Part shown: in pieces, positions 49,269 to 58,140 of the stretch
How positions within the stretch are numbered: position 1 is the stretch's first letter
How the letters are laid out: each line of letters begins with the position of its first letter
Source: Halobacillus hunanensis
GTDB taxonomy: Bacteria > Bacillota > Bacilli > Bacillales > Halobacillaceae
Reading direction: 5' to 3'
NCBI RefSeq assembly: GCF_900166655.1
Contig: NZ_FVZB01000006.1
Location: 1,054,001-1,118,000 of the forward strand
Length of the DNA stretch: 64,000 nucleotides
Made by a program: the position numbers and the translations under genes
The notes under the pieces: generated by a model
What the model was told of the DNA's origin: nothing
Seen by the model: only the letters and a program-made list of their open reading frames with translations
Databases searched by the model: none

Positions 49269-50225
49269 TCACCTCTCGATAAATTCTCGTTCTCCAAGCT
49301 TCACCAATACATCTTCAAGCTCAGGTAATCCTTCATTATCTCCGTAGACACTTACAACCATCGAACCAATAATATTAGCGAATTGAACCGTCCGTTCGAG
49401 CGGCCATCCTTTCAATAAACCGTAAACAAATCCTGCATCAAAGCCATCTCCTGCGCCTACTGTATCCACAACTTTTTTAGGGGATACGGCTTCGACTTGA
49501 ATCATTTCGCCCTGTTGATAAGCAGTTGCACCCTTTTCACCTTTCTTTATCGCAACAGTTGAAATTCCGTAAGGCTTACAGGTTTGAACAAGTTCATCTG
49601 GATCATGAGTATCAAACAACAAGTCAGCTTCTTCCTCGCCTATTAACAAAACATCTACATAGGGAAGAAGTTCTGTTAATCCCATTTTCGCCTGCTTTTG
49701 ACTCCACAGTTTGAGCCTGATATTAGGATCAAGCGAAATAGCTGCACCATGATCCTTCGCAATCGTGATCGCCCGTTTCAGCAGCGGGATGTTTTTATCA
49801 GGGTCAATGGCGGCAAATACACCTGTGACATGGAACAGTTTACAATGTCTTAACGGCTCCTCATCAAGGGTTGCTTCCGATAACGCTTCGGTTGGCGAGC
49901 GATCGCGATAATAGAAAGTTCGTCCACTTCCATCTGCTCGAATCTCTTTAAAGTTGAGCGAGGTAGAATAGTCATCCAGCAATTGTACACGTGACACATC
50001 CACCCCTTCCCCTCTAGCAAAATTACGAATGAACTTTCCAAACTCATCATTGCCTAACCTGCTGATCCATCCCGTTGATAAGCCAAGCCTTGCACAGCCT
50101 ATCGCAAAGTTGAATTCTGCTCCTCCTGCCTTTCTTTCAAACGAGGAGGCAAACCTCATTGGTCCATTATGTGAAGGATCAAAAGTGATCATCGCATCCC
50201 CAATTGTGATTACATCTTTCTTCAT
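49269..50225 (-). CDS. PfkB-family sugar kinase (KdgK-like)
   Basis: 318 residues with the ribokinase motifs: a start VITIGDAMITFDP, AGGAEFNFAIGCARLG near 33 and DTVGAGDGFDAGFVYG near 250. The segment RTFYYRDRSPTEALS near 100 is typical of 2-keto-3-deoxygluconate kinases. It lies two bases after the LacI gene and four bases before hxlA. It probably phosphorylates the imported sugar; KDG itself would not feed hxlA/hxlB, so the true substrate is open. Confidence 0.83.
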   Translation of the reverse strand: MKKDVITIGDAMITFDPSHNGPMRFASSFERKAGGAEFNFAIGCARLGLSTGWISRLGNDEFGKFIRNFARGEGVDVSRVQLLDDYSTSLNFKEIRADGSGRTFYYRDRSPTEALSEATLDEEPLRHCKLFHVTGVFAAIDPDKNIPLLKRAITIAKDHGAAISLDPNIRLKLWSQKQAKMGLTELLPYVDVLLIGEEEADLLFDTHDPDELVQTCKPYGISTVAIKKGEKGATAYQQGEMIQVEAVSPKKVVDTVGAGDGFDAGFVYGLLKGWPLERTVQFANIIGSMVVSVYGDNEGLPELEDVLVKLGEREFIER

Positions 50226-50227
50226 GG

Positions 50228-51250
50228 CTAGTCCTCCTTGTGATCCTTAACAGATTCTCTGACCATTAATGTTGGTGCAAAGTGATAATCCGGTCGTTTA
50301 TCAACCGTAGATTTTTTGTTTATTTTGTCCAGCAAAAGTTCTCCTGCCATTTTTCCCATTTTAAATGTCGGCTGAGCTATCGTAGTGATAGCCGGAGAAT
50401 AGAAACTGGCATAAGGTACATCATCAATCCCAATTACCGAAAGGTCCTCGCCGATCTTGAAACGGTGGAGTTTAGAAAATGTCAGCACTTCTTTTAAAAT
50501 AAGATCGTTTCCGGCTAGGATCGCTTGCGGAGGCTGGTCAAGAGCTAGCATTCCCTTAAGAATTTCCTCTACCTGCTCAGGATCGATGCTTCGAATATAA
50601 TCCTCCCTTCCGTCTAATCCATGTGACTGCAGAGCACGCTTATAACCTTCCATCCGCTCAACACGAGAGGAAACATTTTCATTCATCGGTGTAGTAATCA
50701 TCGCGATTCGTTTGTGTCCTTTTTTGGCTAGATAATCAACTGCAAGCTCTGAAGCCTTTTCATTCTCAAGCATAATAGAGGAAATAGGGATATCGGGAAC
50801 TGACCGATCGACAAAAACAACGGGATAATTCTGATCGAGCATGTTCCTATAAAGGTCTCGGTTATTTCCTGTTGGAAATATAATTAATCCATCTACTTGT
50901 TTGGCTCTTAGCATTTCGATATACTTTTTTTCTTTATCTGGATCATCATCTGCGTTGCATATGATCGTATGGAAATCTGCCTTATGACAAACGTCTTCTA
51001 TTGCTCTGCTAACTTCAGTCGAGAAATTGTGCAGAATATTGGCAACAATCACTCCGATTGTTTTTGTTGACTTCTGCTTTAAACTTCTGGCGACGATATT
51101 AGGCTGGTAGCCAAGTTCTTTAATGGCCTGTTCAATTCTTGCCTTTGTCTTCTCCCCCATATAGTCATAGCGTTTATTTAAATATTGCGACACTGTACTT
51201 TTCGACACATTGGCTTGCTTTGCAACATCGGCCATAGTTACTGTTTTCAT
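50228..51250 (-). CDS. LacI-family transcriptional regulator
   Basis: 340 residues. The LacI helix-turn-helix is at about 3-25 (TMADVAKQANVSKSTVSQYL) with the hinge region after it, and the periplasmic-binding-like effector domain starts near 60 (KTIGVIVANILHNF). The ATG at 51250 follows GGAG by seven to eight bases; the longer reading starts far upstream without support. Two operators lie at its own promoter, so it is autoregulated and controls the kinase-hxlAB-TRAP genes behind it. Confidence 0.9.
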   Translation of the reverse strand: MKTVTMADVAKQANVSKSTVSQYLNKRYDYMGEKTKARIEQAIKELGYQPNIVARSLKQKSTKTIGVIVANILHNFSTEVSRAIEDVCHKADFHTIICNADDDPDKEKKYIEMLRAKQVDGLIIFPTGNNRDLYRNMLDQNYPVVFVDRSVPDIPISSIMLENEKASELAVDYLAKKGHKRIAMITTPMNENVSSRVERMEGYKRALQSHGLDGREDYIRSIDPEQVEEILKGMLALDQPPQAILAGNDLILKEVLTFSKLHRFKIGEDLSVIGIDDVPYASFYSPAITTIAQPTFKMGKMAGELLLDKINKKSTVDKRPDYHFAPTLMVRESVKDHKED

Positions 51251-51279
51251 ACTAAATCTCCATCTTCTGCAAGTTTGGT

Positions 51280-51302
51280 AAATCGGTTTAGTAAACCGGT
51301 TT
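51280..51302 (-). promoter_or_regulatory. Tandem LacI-family operators
   Basis: AAATCGGTTT (51280-51289) and AAACCGGTTT (51293-51302), the second a perfect palindrome with the central CG of LacI-type sites. They lie directly downstream of the -10 box. Confidence 0.75.
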
Positions 51303-51307
51303 AGTTT

Positions 51308-51336
51308 AGTATAGGACCCTTGTAAGCGTTTTACAA
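51308..51336 (-). promoter_or_regulatory. Promoter of the lacI-kinase-hxlAB operon with overlapping cre
   Basis: On the minus strand TTGTAA (51336-51331), 17-bp spacer, TATACT (51313-51308). A cre-like near-palindrome, TTGTAAGCGTTTTACAA on the plus strand at 51320-51336, covers the -35 region. Confidence 0.7.
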
Positions 51337-51370
51337 CCCCTTTTTCAAAATTTATAGATTCTCCTTCTAT

Positions 51371-51406
51371 AAAAAAAGACAAACCCTCATTCATGAGAGT
51401 CTGTCT
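51371..51406 (-). terminator. Terminator of the CAP-domain gene
   Basis: AGACA...CTC/GAG...TGTCT imperfect stem (51377-51406) followed on the minus strand by at least seven T. Confidence 0.7.
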
Positions 51407-51416
51407 CTTCATTTAC

Positions 51417-52172
51417 TTATCTAGGATTCATAAATAGCTGTGTCCAATACGTACCATATGAGCCGCCTTCCACATATCCTACACCGATATGGGTGAAGTG
51501 TTCATTCATTATGTTGGCTCTGTGGCCCGGAGAATTCATCCAGCCTTCTACAACCTCTTGTGGTGTTCGCTGGCCAGCAGCAATATTTTCACCAGCAGCT
51601 GAATAGCTGAAGTCATACTGTTTCATCATATCGAAAGGTGAGCCATAGGTAGGCGACGTATGGCTGAAATATCCTTTATCTGCCATATCCTGTGACTTCA
51701 TACGTGCTAGGTCACTAAGACGGTTGTGCATGGTTAATGGAGCTAGACCCTCTTTTGCTCGTTCCTCATTCACCAACTGAACTACTTTTTCTTCATAGTT
51801 GGATGTTGCCCCATTTTCTACTTTTGCGGGAGTTTGTGATGACCTTTGAGACTCTTGTCCTGCCTGCGGAGCATCAACCTCAGGCTGTTCCGTTTCTGAC
51901 TGTTGCGGCTGCGGCTGCGGCTGCTGATTTTCAGGAATTTGTTCAGGATTAAAGAGGATATTAAAATTTTGCTCAAACCGCTCTTTACTAAATTCAAAGT
52001 TCTGCTCTGACAGCCACTCCTGTATTTGGTTCGTCCATTCTTCAAAAGACTGGGCACCAATCTGCTCTATCTTCCAGTTATTTTGCTCCGAGGCAAAAGC
52101 AGGGGTAGTCAAGGTAACTAAAGCTAAAACCGAAACAAAAATGATTGATAACCTCTTAAGCAAACCCTTCAC
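51417..52172 (-). CDS. Secreted CAP-domain protein (YkwD-like)
   Basis: 251 residues. A signal peptide ends near TPAFASE (about 28). A low-complexity linker rich in Gln, Pro and Glu (about 80-120) precedes a CAP/SCP domain (about 128-251) with LVNEERAKEGLAPL, GYFSHTSP, GENIAAG and WMNSPGHRANIMN. The conserved His and Glu of CAP cavities are present. Bacillus relatives are spore- or cell-surface proteins of unclear activity. It has its own terminator. Confidence 0.85.
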   Translation of the reverse strand: MKGLLKRLSIIFVSVLALVTLTTPAFASEQNNWKIEQIGAQSFEEWTNQIQEWLSEQNFEFSKERFEQNFNILFNPEQIPENQQPQPQPQQSETEQPEVDAPQAGQESQRSSQTPAKVENGATSNYEEKVVQLVNEERAKEGLAPLTMHNRLSDLARMKSQDMADKGYFSHTSPTYGSPFDMMKQYDFSYSAAGENIAAGQRTPQEVVEGWMNSPGHRANIMNEHFTHIGVGYVEGGSYGTYWTQLFMNPR

Positions 52173-52197
52173 TCCTTTAGCATAAAAATCAAGATTG

Positions 52198-53340
52198 TTA
52201 TTTACAATCCATTAATTTTCCTTTATGCATTTCTTTCTTCTCCAAACGAAGGCTAAAATTTCTTGCGTATTTTTTCAGGCGCTTCTCTTCTACAGGGTTT
52301 ACAAGTGAGACTACTGTCCCTGAGTTTGACCCTAACCTCGCTGTACGTCCAGCTCTATGAATGTAATCAGAAGGGGATTTAGGTACATCTAAGTTTATAA
52401 TATGGGTGATATCTTTAATATCCAGCCCGCGAGCAGCTACATCCGTTGCCAGCAAAAGTGAAATATCCCCATTACGAAACTTTTTCAAAGCTTTAGCTCG
52501 TTCTTCCTTTTTTGCATCGCTATGAAGAATTTCCAGTGAAAGTCCTTTGTATCTTATTTTTTCAGCATAAACACTTAGATTGCCAATATCCCCTACAAAA
52601 GCCAGCCCTTTAAACGATTCCATTCGTGCCAGCTTCCTAAGGATTTCTAATTTATCTCTATCCTGTGTAGAAATATAAGCGTGTACAGCATCTGGTCTTA
52701 ACGCTTCCTTCTCGATACGAATAACTTCAGGTTCTTTCATAAATTCCTGAGCAGTATTTTCTACTTCATTTGGTAAAGTAGCTGAAAAAAGGAGAATTTG
52801 TCGTTCTTTAAGGGTAGCCTTTACAATGTTTTGTACAGTCTCCATATGCTCAGGGACGAGAAGTTGATCTGCCTCATCCAATACAAGCGTCTTAATTTCA
52901 TGTGCTTTCAATTTCTTTTGTTTCATTAATTCATATACCCTGCCTGGAGTGCCGATAACCATTTGTGGTTTTTTCTTAAGCTTTTCAATTTGTCGTTTCA
53001 CATTCGCGCCGCCAATTAGAGTGGCACTGGTTACCCCACTGTTCTTTGACCATGTTTGGACCTCCTGATGAATTTGCATCACTAGTTCATGAGAAGAGGC
53101 CAGGACAAGTACTTGCGTATGCTTCTTTGCAGGATCAATTTGTTCGAGAAGCGGCCATACATAAGCCAGTGTCTTTCCACTCCCTGTAGGTGCCTCCGCT
53201 ATCACGTCTCTGCCTGACTTTATAAGAGGAATGGTATTCTGCTGAACAGAGGTTGGCTGCTCAAAATTTGACAGTTCCCACGCTTCCTTTAAAAAAGGGG
53301 CCATGTTTTGAAACCAGCTTGATTTATTCGAATCACTCAT
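52198..53340 (-). CDS. yfmL: DEAD-box RNA helicase (YfmL-like)
   Basis: 380 residues with all core motifs: Q motif (FEQPTSVQQNTIP near 28), APTGSGKT (near 51), GGANVKRQ, TPGRV, DEAD (VLDEADQLL near 155), SATLP, and the C-terminal TDVAARGLDI and HRAGRTARLG. Close to B. subtilis YfmL, which aids 50S ribosome assembly and cold growth. It lacks the C-terminal RNA-binding domain of CshA and DbpA. Start at 53340 after AAAGGAGAG is preferred. Confidence 0.88.
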   Translation of the reverse strand: MSDSNKSSWFQNMAPFLKEAWELSNFEQPTSVQQNTIPLIKSGRDVIAEAPTGSGKTLAYVWPLLEQIDPAKKHTQVLVLASSHELVMQIHQEVQTWSKNSGVTSATLIGGANVKRQIEKLKKKPQMVIGTPGRVYELMKQKKLKAHEIKTLVLDEADQLLVPEHMETVQNIVKATLKERQILLFSATLPNEVENTAQEFMKEPEVIRIEKEALRPDAVHAYISTQDRDKLEILRKLARMESFKGLAFVGDIGNLSVYAEKIRYKGLSLEILHSDAKKEERAKALKKFRNGDISLLLATDVAARGLDIKDITHIINLDVPKSPSDYIHRAGRTARLGSNSGTVVSLVNPVEEKRLKKYARNFSLRLEKKEMHKGKLMDCK

Positions 53341-53383
53341 AGTTGCTTGTCTCTCCTTTAAGTACCGTATCATTCTTCACTCA

Positions 53384-53418
53384 TAAAAAAACAGGTCTCT
53401 GTTGTCGTTAAGAGACCT
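53384..53418 (-). terminator. Terminator of the SRPBCC gene
   Basis: AGGTCTCT/AGAGACCT stem (53393-53400 with 53411-53418) followed on the minus strand by a T-run. Confidence 0.85.
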
Positions 53419-53456
53419 ACTTGCACACGGCATCTAATTTGATTTATTATACCATA

Positions 53457-53900
53457 TCAAGATGGGTTCTTTTCTACCCATGCTTTCATTTTATCTAAAT
53501 GATCAGCATCCTCTTTTTTAATGATCATTTTAATGAGTGGCTTCATAAGAGTATTACGTAAACCTTTAGTATCCAATTCACCTATGAAATCTACTCTTGT
53601 CCCTTCTGCCGTTTCCACAAATGTGTAGTGATAACGTAAATCAATCCCATGTTGATCGCTTCTAACAGCATAACTTTCATTGGGCTCATACTCAGTCACT
53701 TCAATAATCGATGCCGATTTTCGTCCGCGTATCTCGCGTACTTCCTTAAATTGATATCCCTTTCTGACCGGTCCATCAGTGATAGGCTTTGCCTCCACCA
53801 CGGTTTCCATTATTTCCGGACTGTTTGAAAAATCTGTTGCTGCAGCAAATACTTCTTCAGTCGGCTTATTTATCAGTACGTTACGCCTTAAAAAGGCCAT
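53457..53900 (-). CDS. SRPBCC (START-like) family protein
   Basis: 147 residues with the Bet v1-like pattern: LINKPTEEVFAAATDFSNSPEIM at the start, alternating strands, and a C-terminal helix (ADHLDKMKAWVEKN). This fold binds hydrophobic ligands, and members are often called polyketide cyclase/dehydrase-like without evidence of that activity. No partner gene is visible. Confidence 0.78.
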   Translation of the reverse strand: MAFLRRNVLINKPTEEVFAAATDFSNSPEIMETVVEAKPITDGPVRKGYQFKEVREIRGRKSASIIEVTEYEPNESYAVRSDQHGIDLRYHYTFVETAEGTRVDFIGELDTKGLRNTLMKPLIKMIIKKEDADHLDKMKAWVEKNPS

Positions 53901-54066
53901 GTATATCCCTCCAAAACATCAATGTCTCTTAAATATTTTTTTAACCTAACGCCGCAACTTCCCTTCCTTAAACTCCATATGCACAATCACGGTTCGTGAC
54001 TTCCACTGTTAGAAAAAGTACACTATGAACAAGACTAACTACATACAAAAGGAAGAGGATAGGCCT

Positions 54067-54588
54067 ATGATTGAGCTTCGTTATTTTTCAGAAAAAGATT
54101 TCCCTCAACTAATCAATTGGATTACATCACCAGAATTCTTACTTCAATGGGGCGGACCTATGTTTCATTATCCACTGAATCACGAACAATTAAAAGACTA
54201 TATGACAGATTCAAACTCTGATCATGCGAGCCAGTTTATTTTTAGCGCGGTCGACACACAAACGGACGCAACAATCGGTCACATTGCACTAAGAAATATC
54301 GACAGAACGAATCGGTCGGCCCGGATTGGAAAAGTCATCGTCGGCGACGAAGTCCGTGGAAAAGGATTTGGAGAAATGATGATAAAGGAAACACTGAAAG
54401 TGGCCTTTAATCAGCTAAAACTGCATAAAGTCAGTCTCGGTGTGTTCGATTTTAATCATTCTGCCATTCGCTGTTATGAAAAAGCAGGGTTTAAAAAGGA
54501 TGGTCTTCTCCGTGATCACCGGAAAATCAACGACGAGTACTGGAGCTTGTACGAAATGAGCCTATTGGAATCTGAGTGGTACCAGTAA
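54067..54588 (+). CDS. GNAT-family N-acetyltransferase (RimJ/RimL-like)
   Basis: 173 residues. The acetyl-CoA site is VIVGDEVRGKGFGEMMIKE near 93-111, followed by KLHKVSLGVFDFNHSAIRCYEKAGF near 120, typical of RimJ/RimL-type enzymes acting on amino groups. The ATG at 54067 follows GGAAGAGGATAGG; the upstream ATG at 54025 has no ribosome binding site. The substrate is unknown. Confidence 0.8.
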   Translation: MIELRYFSEKDFPQLINWITSPEFLLQWGGPMFHYPLNHEQLKDYMTDSNSDHASQFIFSAVDTQTDATIGHIALRNIDRTNRSARIGKVIVGDEVRGKGFGEMMIKETLKVAFNQLKLHKVSLGVFDFNHSAIRCYEKAGFKKDGLLRDHRKINDEYWSLYEMSLLESEWYQ

Positions 54589-54600
54589 ACGATAAAAATC

Positions 54601-54621
54601 AGGGCCACATACTGCGGCCCT
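54601..54621 (+). terminator. Hairpin after the GNAT gene
   Basis: AGGGCC/GGCCCT stem (54601-54606 with 54616-54621) with a short, interrupted T-tract. Confidence 0.5.
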
Positions 54622-54639
54622 AATTTGCTGGTTCATCAA

Positions 54640-55572
54640 CTATGATCCTTTGTGCGACCGTTTATTTCTTACCCTTTTCATAATCAAAAATACAGCTAGA
54701 CCGATGATGCCCAGGAAAATTAAAACGGGCAAACTGCCGACTACAAATACAATCAAACCAGAAAAAACCGTAATAAGGAAGTTAATACTTTTTAAAAACT
54801 GCTGCTTCGTTTGATCCCATGTATTTAATTCATCGCTGTTTACTCCAGAGATTTGGACATTATGTTCCTGAATATGAATATTCACGGTCGCCAGGTCCGT
54901 TTTATTCTGCAAGTAATTCATACGCCCCTGGATATTTTCAATTTCTCCCTGAACCTTAGCCAGATTTTCAGAAATCTTCAACAAGTCTTCCGTTTTCTCC
55001 GCTTGTTCCATAAACGAAAGCAGCCGTTTTTCCACTACCCGCTTGGATTTTAAACGTGATTCAAGATCTACATATTCTTCTGTCACGTCTTGACCTGAAA
55101 TCGAGCTTTCATTGACTTTACTGCTGCCCTCTTCAACGATCTTAATAAATTCACGAAACTTACTCTGAGGGATACGTGCAGTGACAAACCCGTTAATTGA
55201 CCCTTCTCCAGATTCGCCGGACATATTCGATTCCACAATATAGCCTCCGTGTTCAGCTACTTGTGATTGAATGTTGGTGATGGTTTGCTGATAATCTTTC
55301 ACCTCTATTCTTAGGTTGGCGGTATAAATCACTTTCCGCGCAGATTGGTTGATTTCCGTTATTTCAGTTGATGCCTGCTTTTCTTGATTTGCATTATTTT
55401 GTTCCGCTTTTTCTTCAGAAGCTGGAGCAAATTTACCGCTTTCTCCAGAACGGAGTTCCGCTGTCAAAGCAGCTTCGTTCCCCGACTCACTGCTGCTTTG
55501 CGAATCACCGCTGCAGCCTGTGACAAGGATAATAAAGCTGAGTACCAACACAACATATAGCCAGTTTTTCAT
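54640..55572 (-). CDS. DUF4349 lipoprotein with C-terminal membrane anchor
   Basis: 310 residues. A lipobox LVTGC (Cys near 20) is followed by a low-complexity linker, then the DUF4349 domain (about 80-250) with KVIYTANLRIEVKDY and a long coiled-coil stretch (LEKRLLSFMEQAEKTEDLLKI region). A transmembrane helix near 272-298 and a basic tail end it. The family is found in many Gram-positive envelopes; its function is unknown. It is monocistronic. Confidence 0.85.
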   Translation of the reverse strand: MKNWLYVVLVLSFIILVTGCSGDSQSSSESGNEAALTAELRSGESGKFAPASEEKAEQNNANQEKQASTEITEINQSARKVIYTANLRIEVKDYQQTITNIQSQVAEHGGYIVESNMSGESGEGSINGFVTARIPQSKFREFIKIVEEGSSKVNESSISGQDVTEEYVDLESRLKSKRVVEKRLLSFMEQAEKTEDLLKISENLAKVQGEIENIQGRMNYLQNKTDLATVNIHIQEHNVQISGVNSDELNTWDQTKQQFLKSINFLITVFSGLIVFVVGSLPVLIFLGIIGLAVFLIMKRVRNKRSHKGS

Positions 55573-55813
55573 GTTTGACCCCCATTGTTTTTTAGTTCTA
55601 TGTTATGTATAGACGTCAGGTAACAGAAAAGGTTTCCTTTGTCATTCAAATACACAAGAAACATACGCTCTGAAAACGACAGGATAAGATGAATAAGTGT
55701 GGTAAATATTGAGAGGATAGTGTTCTTTTAGGGTGGTCGGCTAACCCCATAATGAAGCAACTAATCCTGAGGCTCACCCTAGAAATACTTGGTCAACTTT
55801 CAACTACCCAGCC

Positions 55814-56377
55814 TTACTGTTTTACAAACTCTTCCTTCAAAACACCCATTAATATCGAGTCATGATACTCCCCATCATAGTAAAGGTCATCCCGAATGAC
55901 TCCTTCTCGCTTAAACCCCAGCTTTTGATACGATTTCACAGCTCTTTCATTATATGAAAAGACATCCAGTCCAACTCGATGCAAATTTAAATGATGAAAT
56001 CCGAATTCTAGCAGCAGCGACATAGCCTCTGTGCCATACCCTTGACCCCAGTAATTCTTATCAAATATGGAAATTCGGACAACGGCCTTTCGGTTTTGAT
56101 GATCAATTTCCAGCATAGCCAAATCGCCGATCATATGATGGTTCGTCTGCAGGCAAATCACCAAATCAATTCTGCTGCTATCCGTCGAATTCCTGTCAAA
56201 CCAGTTTTGAACACCTGCACGGCTAAATACAGCTTGTGTTCCTGTCAGTCTTCTTCCTTCTTTATCCAATAAGGCTTTTTTATAAAATAAGTCTAAATCT
56301 TCCTGCTCAATCGGCCTCAGATAGAGTCTGTCCCCTTCTAAGAATTTAATATAATCCGCTTGTTTTGTGCTGCTCAT
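55814..56377 (-). CDS. GNAT-family N-acetyltransferase (RimJ/RimL-like)
   Basis: 187 residues with DRLYLRPIEQEDLDLFY at the start, the acetyl-CoA loop NYWGQGYGTEAMSLLLEFGF near 108 and NLHRVGLDVFSYNERAVKSY near 130. It is similar in layout to the acetyltransferase at 54067 but not a recent duplicate. The substrate is unknown. Confidence 0.82.
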   Translation of the reverse strand: MSSTKQADYIKFLEGDRLYLRPIEQEDLDLFYKKALLDKEGRRLTGTQAVFSRAGVQNWFDRNSTDSSRIDLVICLQTNHHMIGDLAMLEIDHQNRKAVVRISIFDKNYWGQGYGTEAMSLLLEFGFHHLNLHRVGLDVFSYNERAVKSYQKLGFKREGVIRDDLYYDGEYHDSILMGVLKEEFVKQ

Positions 56378-56584
56378 CGTTTCGCCTCCTCCAAAAAGTG
56401 TTCTCTGCCTTTATCTTACTTGAACTCCATTTCATTCTCTACTACATCTGATAATTTACAGTCATTTGTGGGAAGTTAGGATATACGGTCCGATACCGTA
56501 TTAGTTTCTCTAGTGCTGTATTTAGGATAAAATTTAGTATATATCACCTTTTTAAATTGTGTATGTATAAGGAGTGTTTCTATA

Positions 56585-57223
56585 TTGTTCACTTTTGAGA
56601 ACGTTACATATCTTGATATCTTACATGTACCTTCATTAACTATTCATGAACATCAGAAGACCTGTATTGTAGGGGAAAGCGGCAGTGGAAAATCTACATT
56701 TTTAAAGCTGTTGAACCATATGATTTCCCCTAGTGAAGGCCAGATTCTTTTTCGTGGAAAAAATATCGCCGAACGTGATCCCATTGCTCATCGAAGGGAC
56801 GTGGCGATGCTCACTCAACATCCTGTATTGTTTGGTGAAAGCGTCAAAGATAACCTTTTAGCTGGTGTTCGTTTCGCTGAGCAAGAAGAGCCTGATGAGA
56901 ATGCCTGTAAACAAGCCATTGAACGTTTCCGTTTATACAAGAGTCTTGACGATGAGGCCGAAAACTTATCGGGTGGAGAGCAGCAGCGTTTAGCTTTAGC
57001 CCGAATCACGTTAATGGACAGTCCTGTATATTTACTAGATGAACCTACCTCTTCGCTTGATGAAGAGCTGGAACATGAAGTGATGGAGAACTTCATGACC
57101 TTTGCGGAAGAGCGAAAGAAAACTGTAATATTTGTGACACATTCCCGCTCCATTGCAGAAAACTTCTCCGACGAAACCATTGATTTTCATAAGTACACAC
57201 TAAAAGGAGAGGGGTCCTCATGA
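56585..57223 (+). CDS. fetA: ABC transporter ATPase (FetA/YbbL-like)
   Basis: 212 residues with Walker A GESGSGKST near 32, Q-loop MLTQHPVLFGES, signature LSGGEQQRLALAR near 124 and Walker B VYLLDEPTSSLDEEL. The start is a TTG following AAGGAGTG. With the overlapping permease gene it forms the FetAB/YbbLM type, reported to export iron and protect against oxidative stress in E. coli. Confidence 0.83.
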   Translation: MFTFENVTYLDILHVPSLTIHEHQKTCIVGESGSGKSTFLKLLNHMISPSEGQILFRGKNIAERDPIAHRRDVAMLTQHPVLFGESVKDNLLAGVRFAEQEEPDENACKQAIERFRLYKSLDDEAENLSGGEQQRLALARITLMDSPVYLLDEPTSSLDEELEHEVMENFMTFAEERKKTVIFVTHSRSIAENFSDETIDFHKYTLKGEGSS

Positions 57224-58017
57224 GAGAAGAAATGATCAATCTGACCCTCTGGCAATTGGGAGCCGCTTACGTATTTATCCTTATTTTATTAGCCATCGTT
57301 CGCTGGCGAAAGATTCCCAGGGAAAAACAAATCTTAATTGCTACAATACGAATGACACTGCAGCTGCTCATCGTCGGTTATATTTTAATGCTGTTATTTG
57401 ATAATCCTCATCCGTTACTAACGATTCTTGTTGTTGCCATTATGGTAGCATTCTCTGTTCGTAACATTTCAAGCAGAGTACGAGGTGAGTTGAATAAACC
57501 GCTCAAACGTGCAATCTTAATCTCTATGGTTGCTGGTTCTGTAGTCAGCTTACTTTACTTCAATTTTATCGTAATCCAGCTTACACCGTGGTATGACCCT
57601 CAGTACTTCATTCCAATCGCTGGTATGATTATCGGCAATTCTATGACAGGTGTAACACTTGGTGTACAGACTCTGCTTGATGGCATGAATGATCAGCGCC
57701 AAAAGGTGGAAGCTGCTTTAATGCTTGGTGCAAGCCCTCAGGCGGCCACTAAAAAGTGGGTAAATCGCGCCTTTGACTCAGCCATCCTGCCGACAATTAA
57801 TAAAATGGTTGGAATGGGGATTGTATTTTTACCTGGGATGATGACAGGTCAGATCTTAGCTGGAGCAAGCCCATTTATCGCGGTTGAATATCAAATTGCC
57901 ATTTTGTTAGGTATTATTGGATCAGTGTCCTTAACGGTAATTTTATTTGTTAATTTGGCTTATAAAGTATTTTTCAATGAGCGGAGCCAGCTGCTTCATA
58001 ACATGGGGAAAAGCTGA
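57220..58017 (+). CDS. fetB: ABC transporter permease (FetB/YbbM-like, UPF0014)
   Basis: 265 residues with about seven helices and the UPF0014 signatures VAIMVAFSVRNISSR near 75, PIAGMIIGNSMTG near 130 and EAALMLGASPQAA near 163. It overlaps the ATPase gene by four bases; AGGAG precedes the ATG. Likely partner in metal export. Confidence 0.86.
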   Translation: MREEMINLTLWQLGAAYVFILILLAIVRWRKIPREKQILIATIRMTLQLLIVGYILMLLFDNPHPLLTILVVAIMVAFSVRNISSRVRGELNKPLKRAILISMVAGSVVSLLYFNFIVIQLTPWYDPQYFIPIAGMIIGNSMTGVTLGVQTLLDGMNDQRQKVEAALMLGASPQAATKKWVNRAFDSAILPTINKMVGMGIVFLPGMMTGQILAGASPFIAVEYQIAILLGIIGSVSLTVILFVNLAYKVFFNERSQLLHNMGKS

Positions 58018-58040
58018 TAGGCAGCTAATAAAAACATAAA

Positions 58041-58079
58041 AAGAGCGGCGCAAGATGGATCCCTTCTCGCACCGCTCCT
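58041..58079 (+). terminator. Hairpin after the fetAB-like genes
   Basis: GAGCGG...AAG pairs with CTT...CCGCTC in an imperfect stem; a T-poor tail makes it moderate. Confidence 0.5.
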
Positions 58080-58140
58080 ATTTCACGGATTGTTTTAGTT
58101 TTAGATGGTTCAAACTTAAAAAGAATAGAGATCATCCTGA

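Noticed and set aside
55729-55781. TAGGGTG/CACCCTA inverted repeat in the gap between the DUF4349 gene and a GNAT gene
   Set aside because: The 39-bp loop and lack of T-run make it unlikely to be a terminator; it is too short to call a repeat or RNA.
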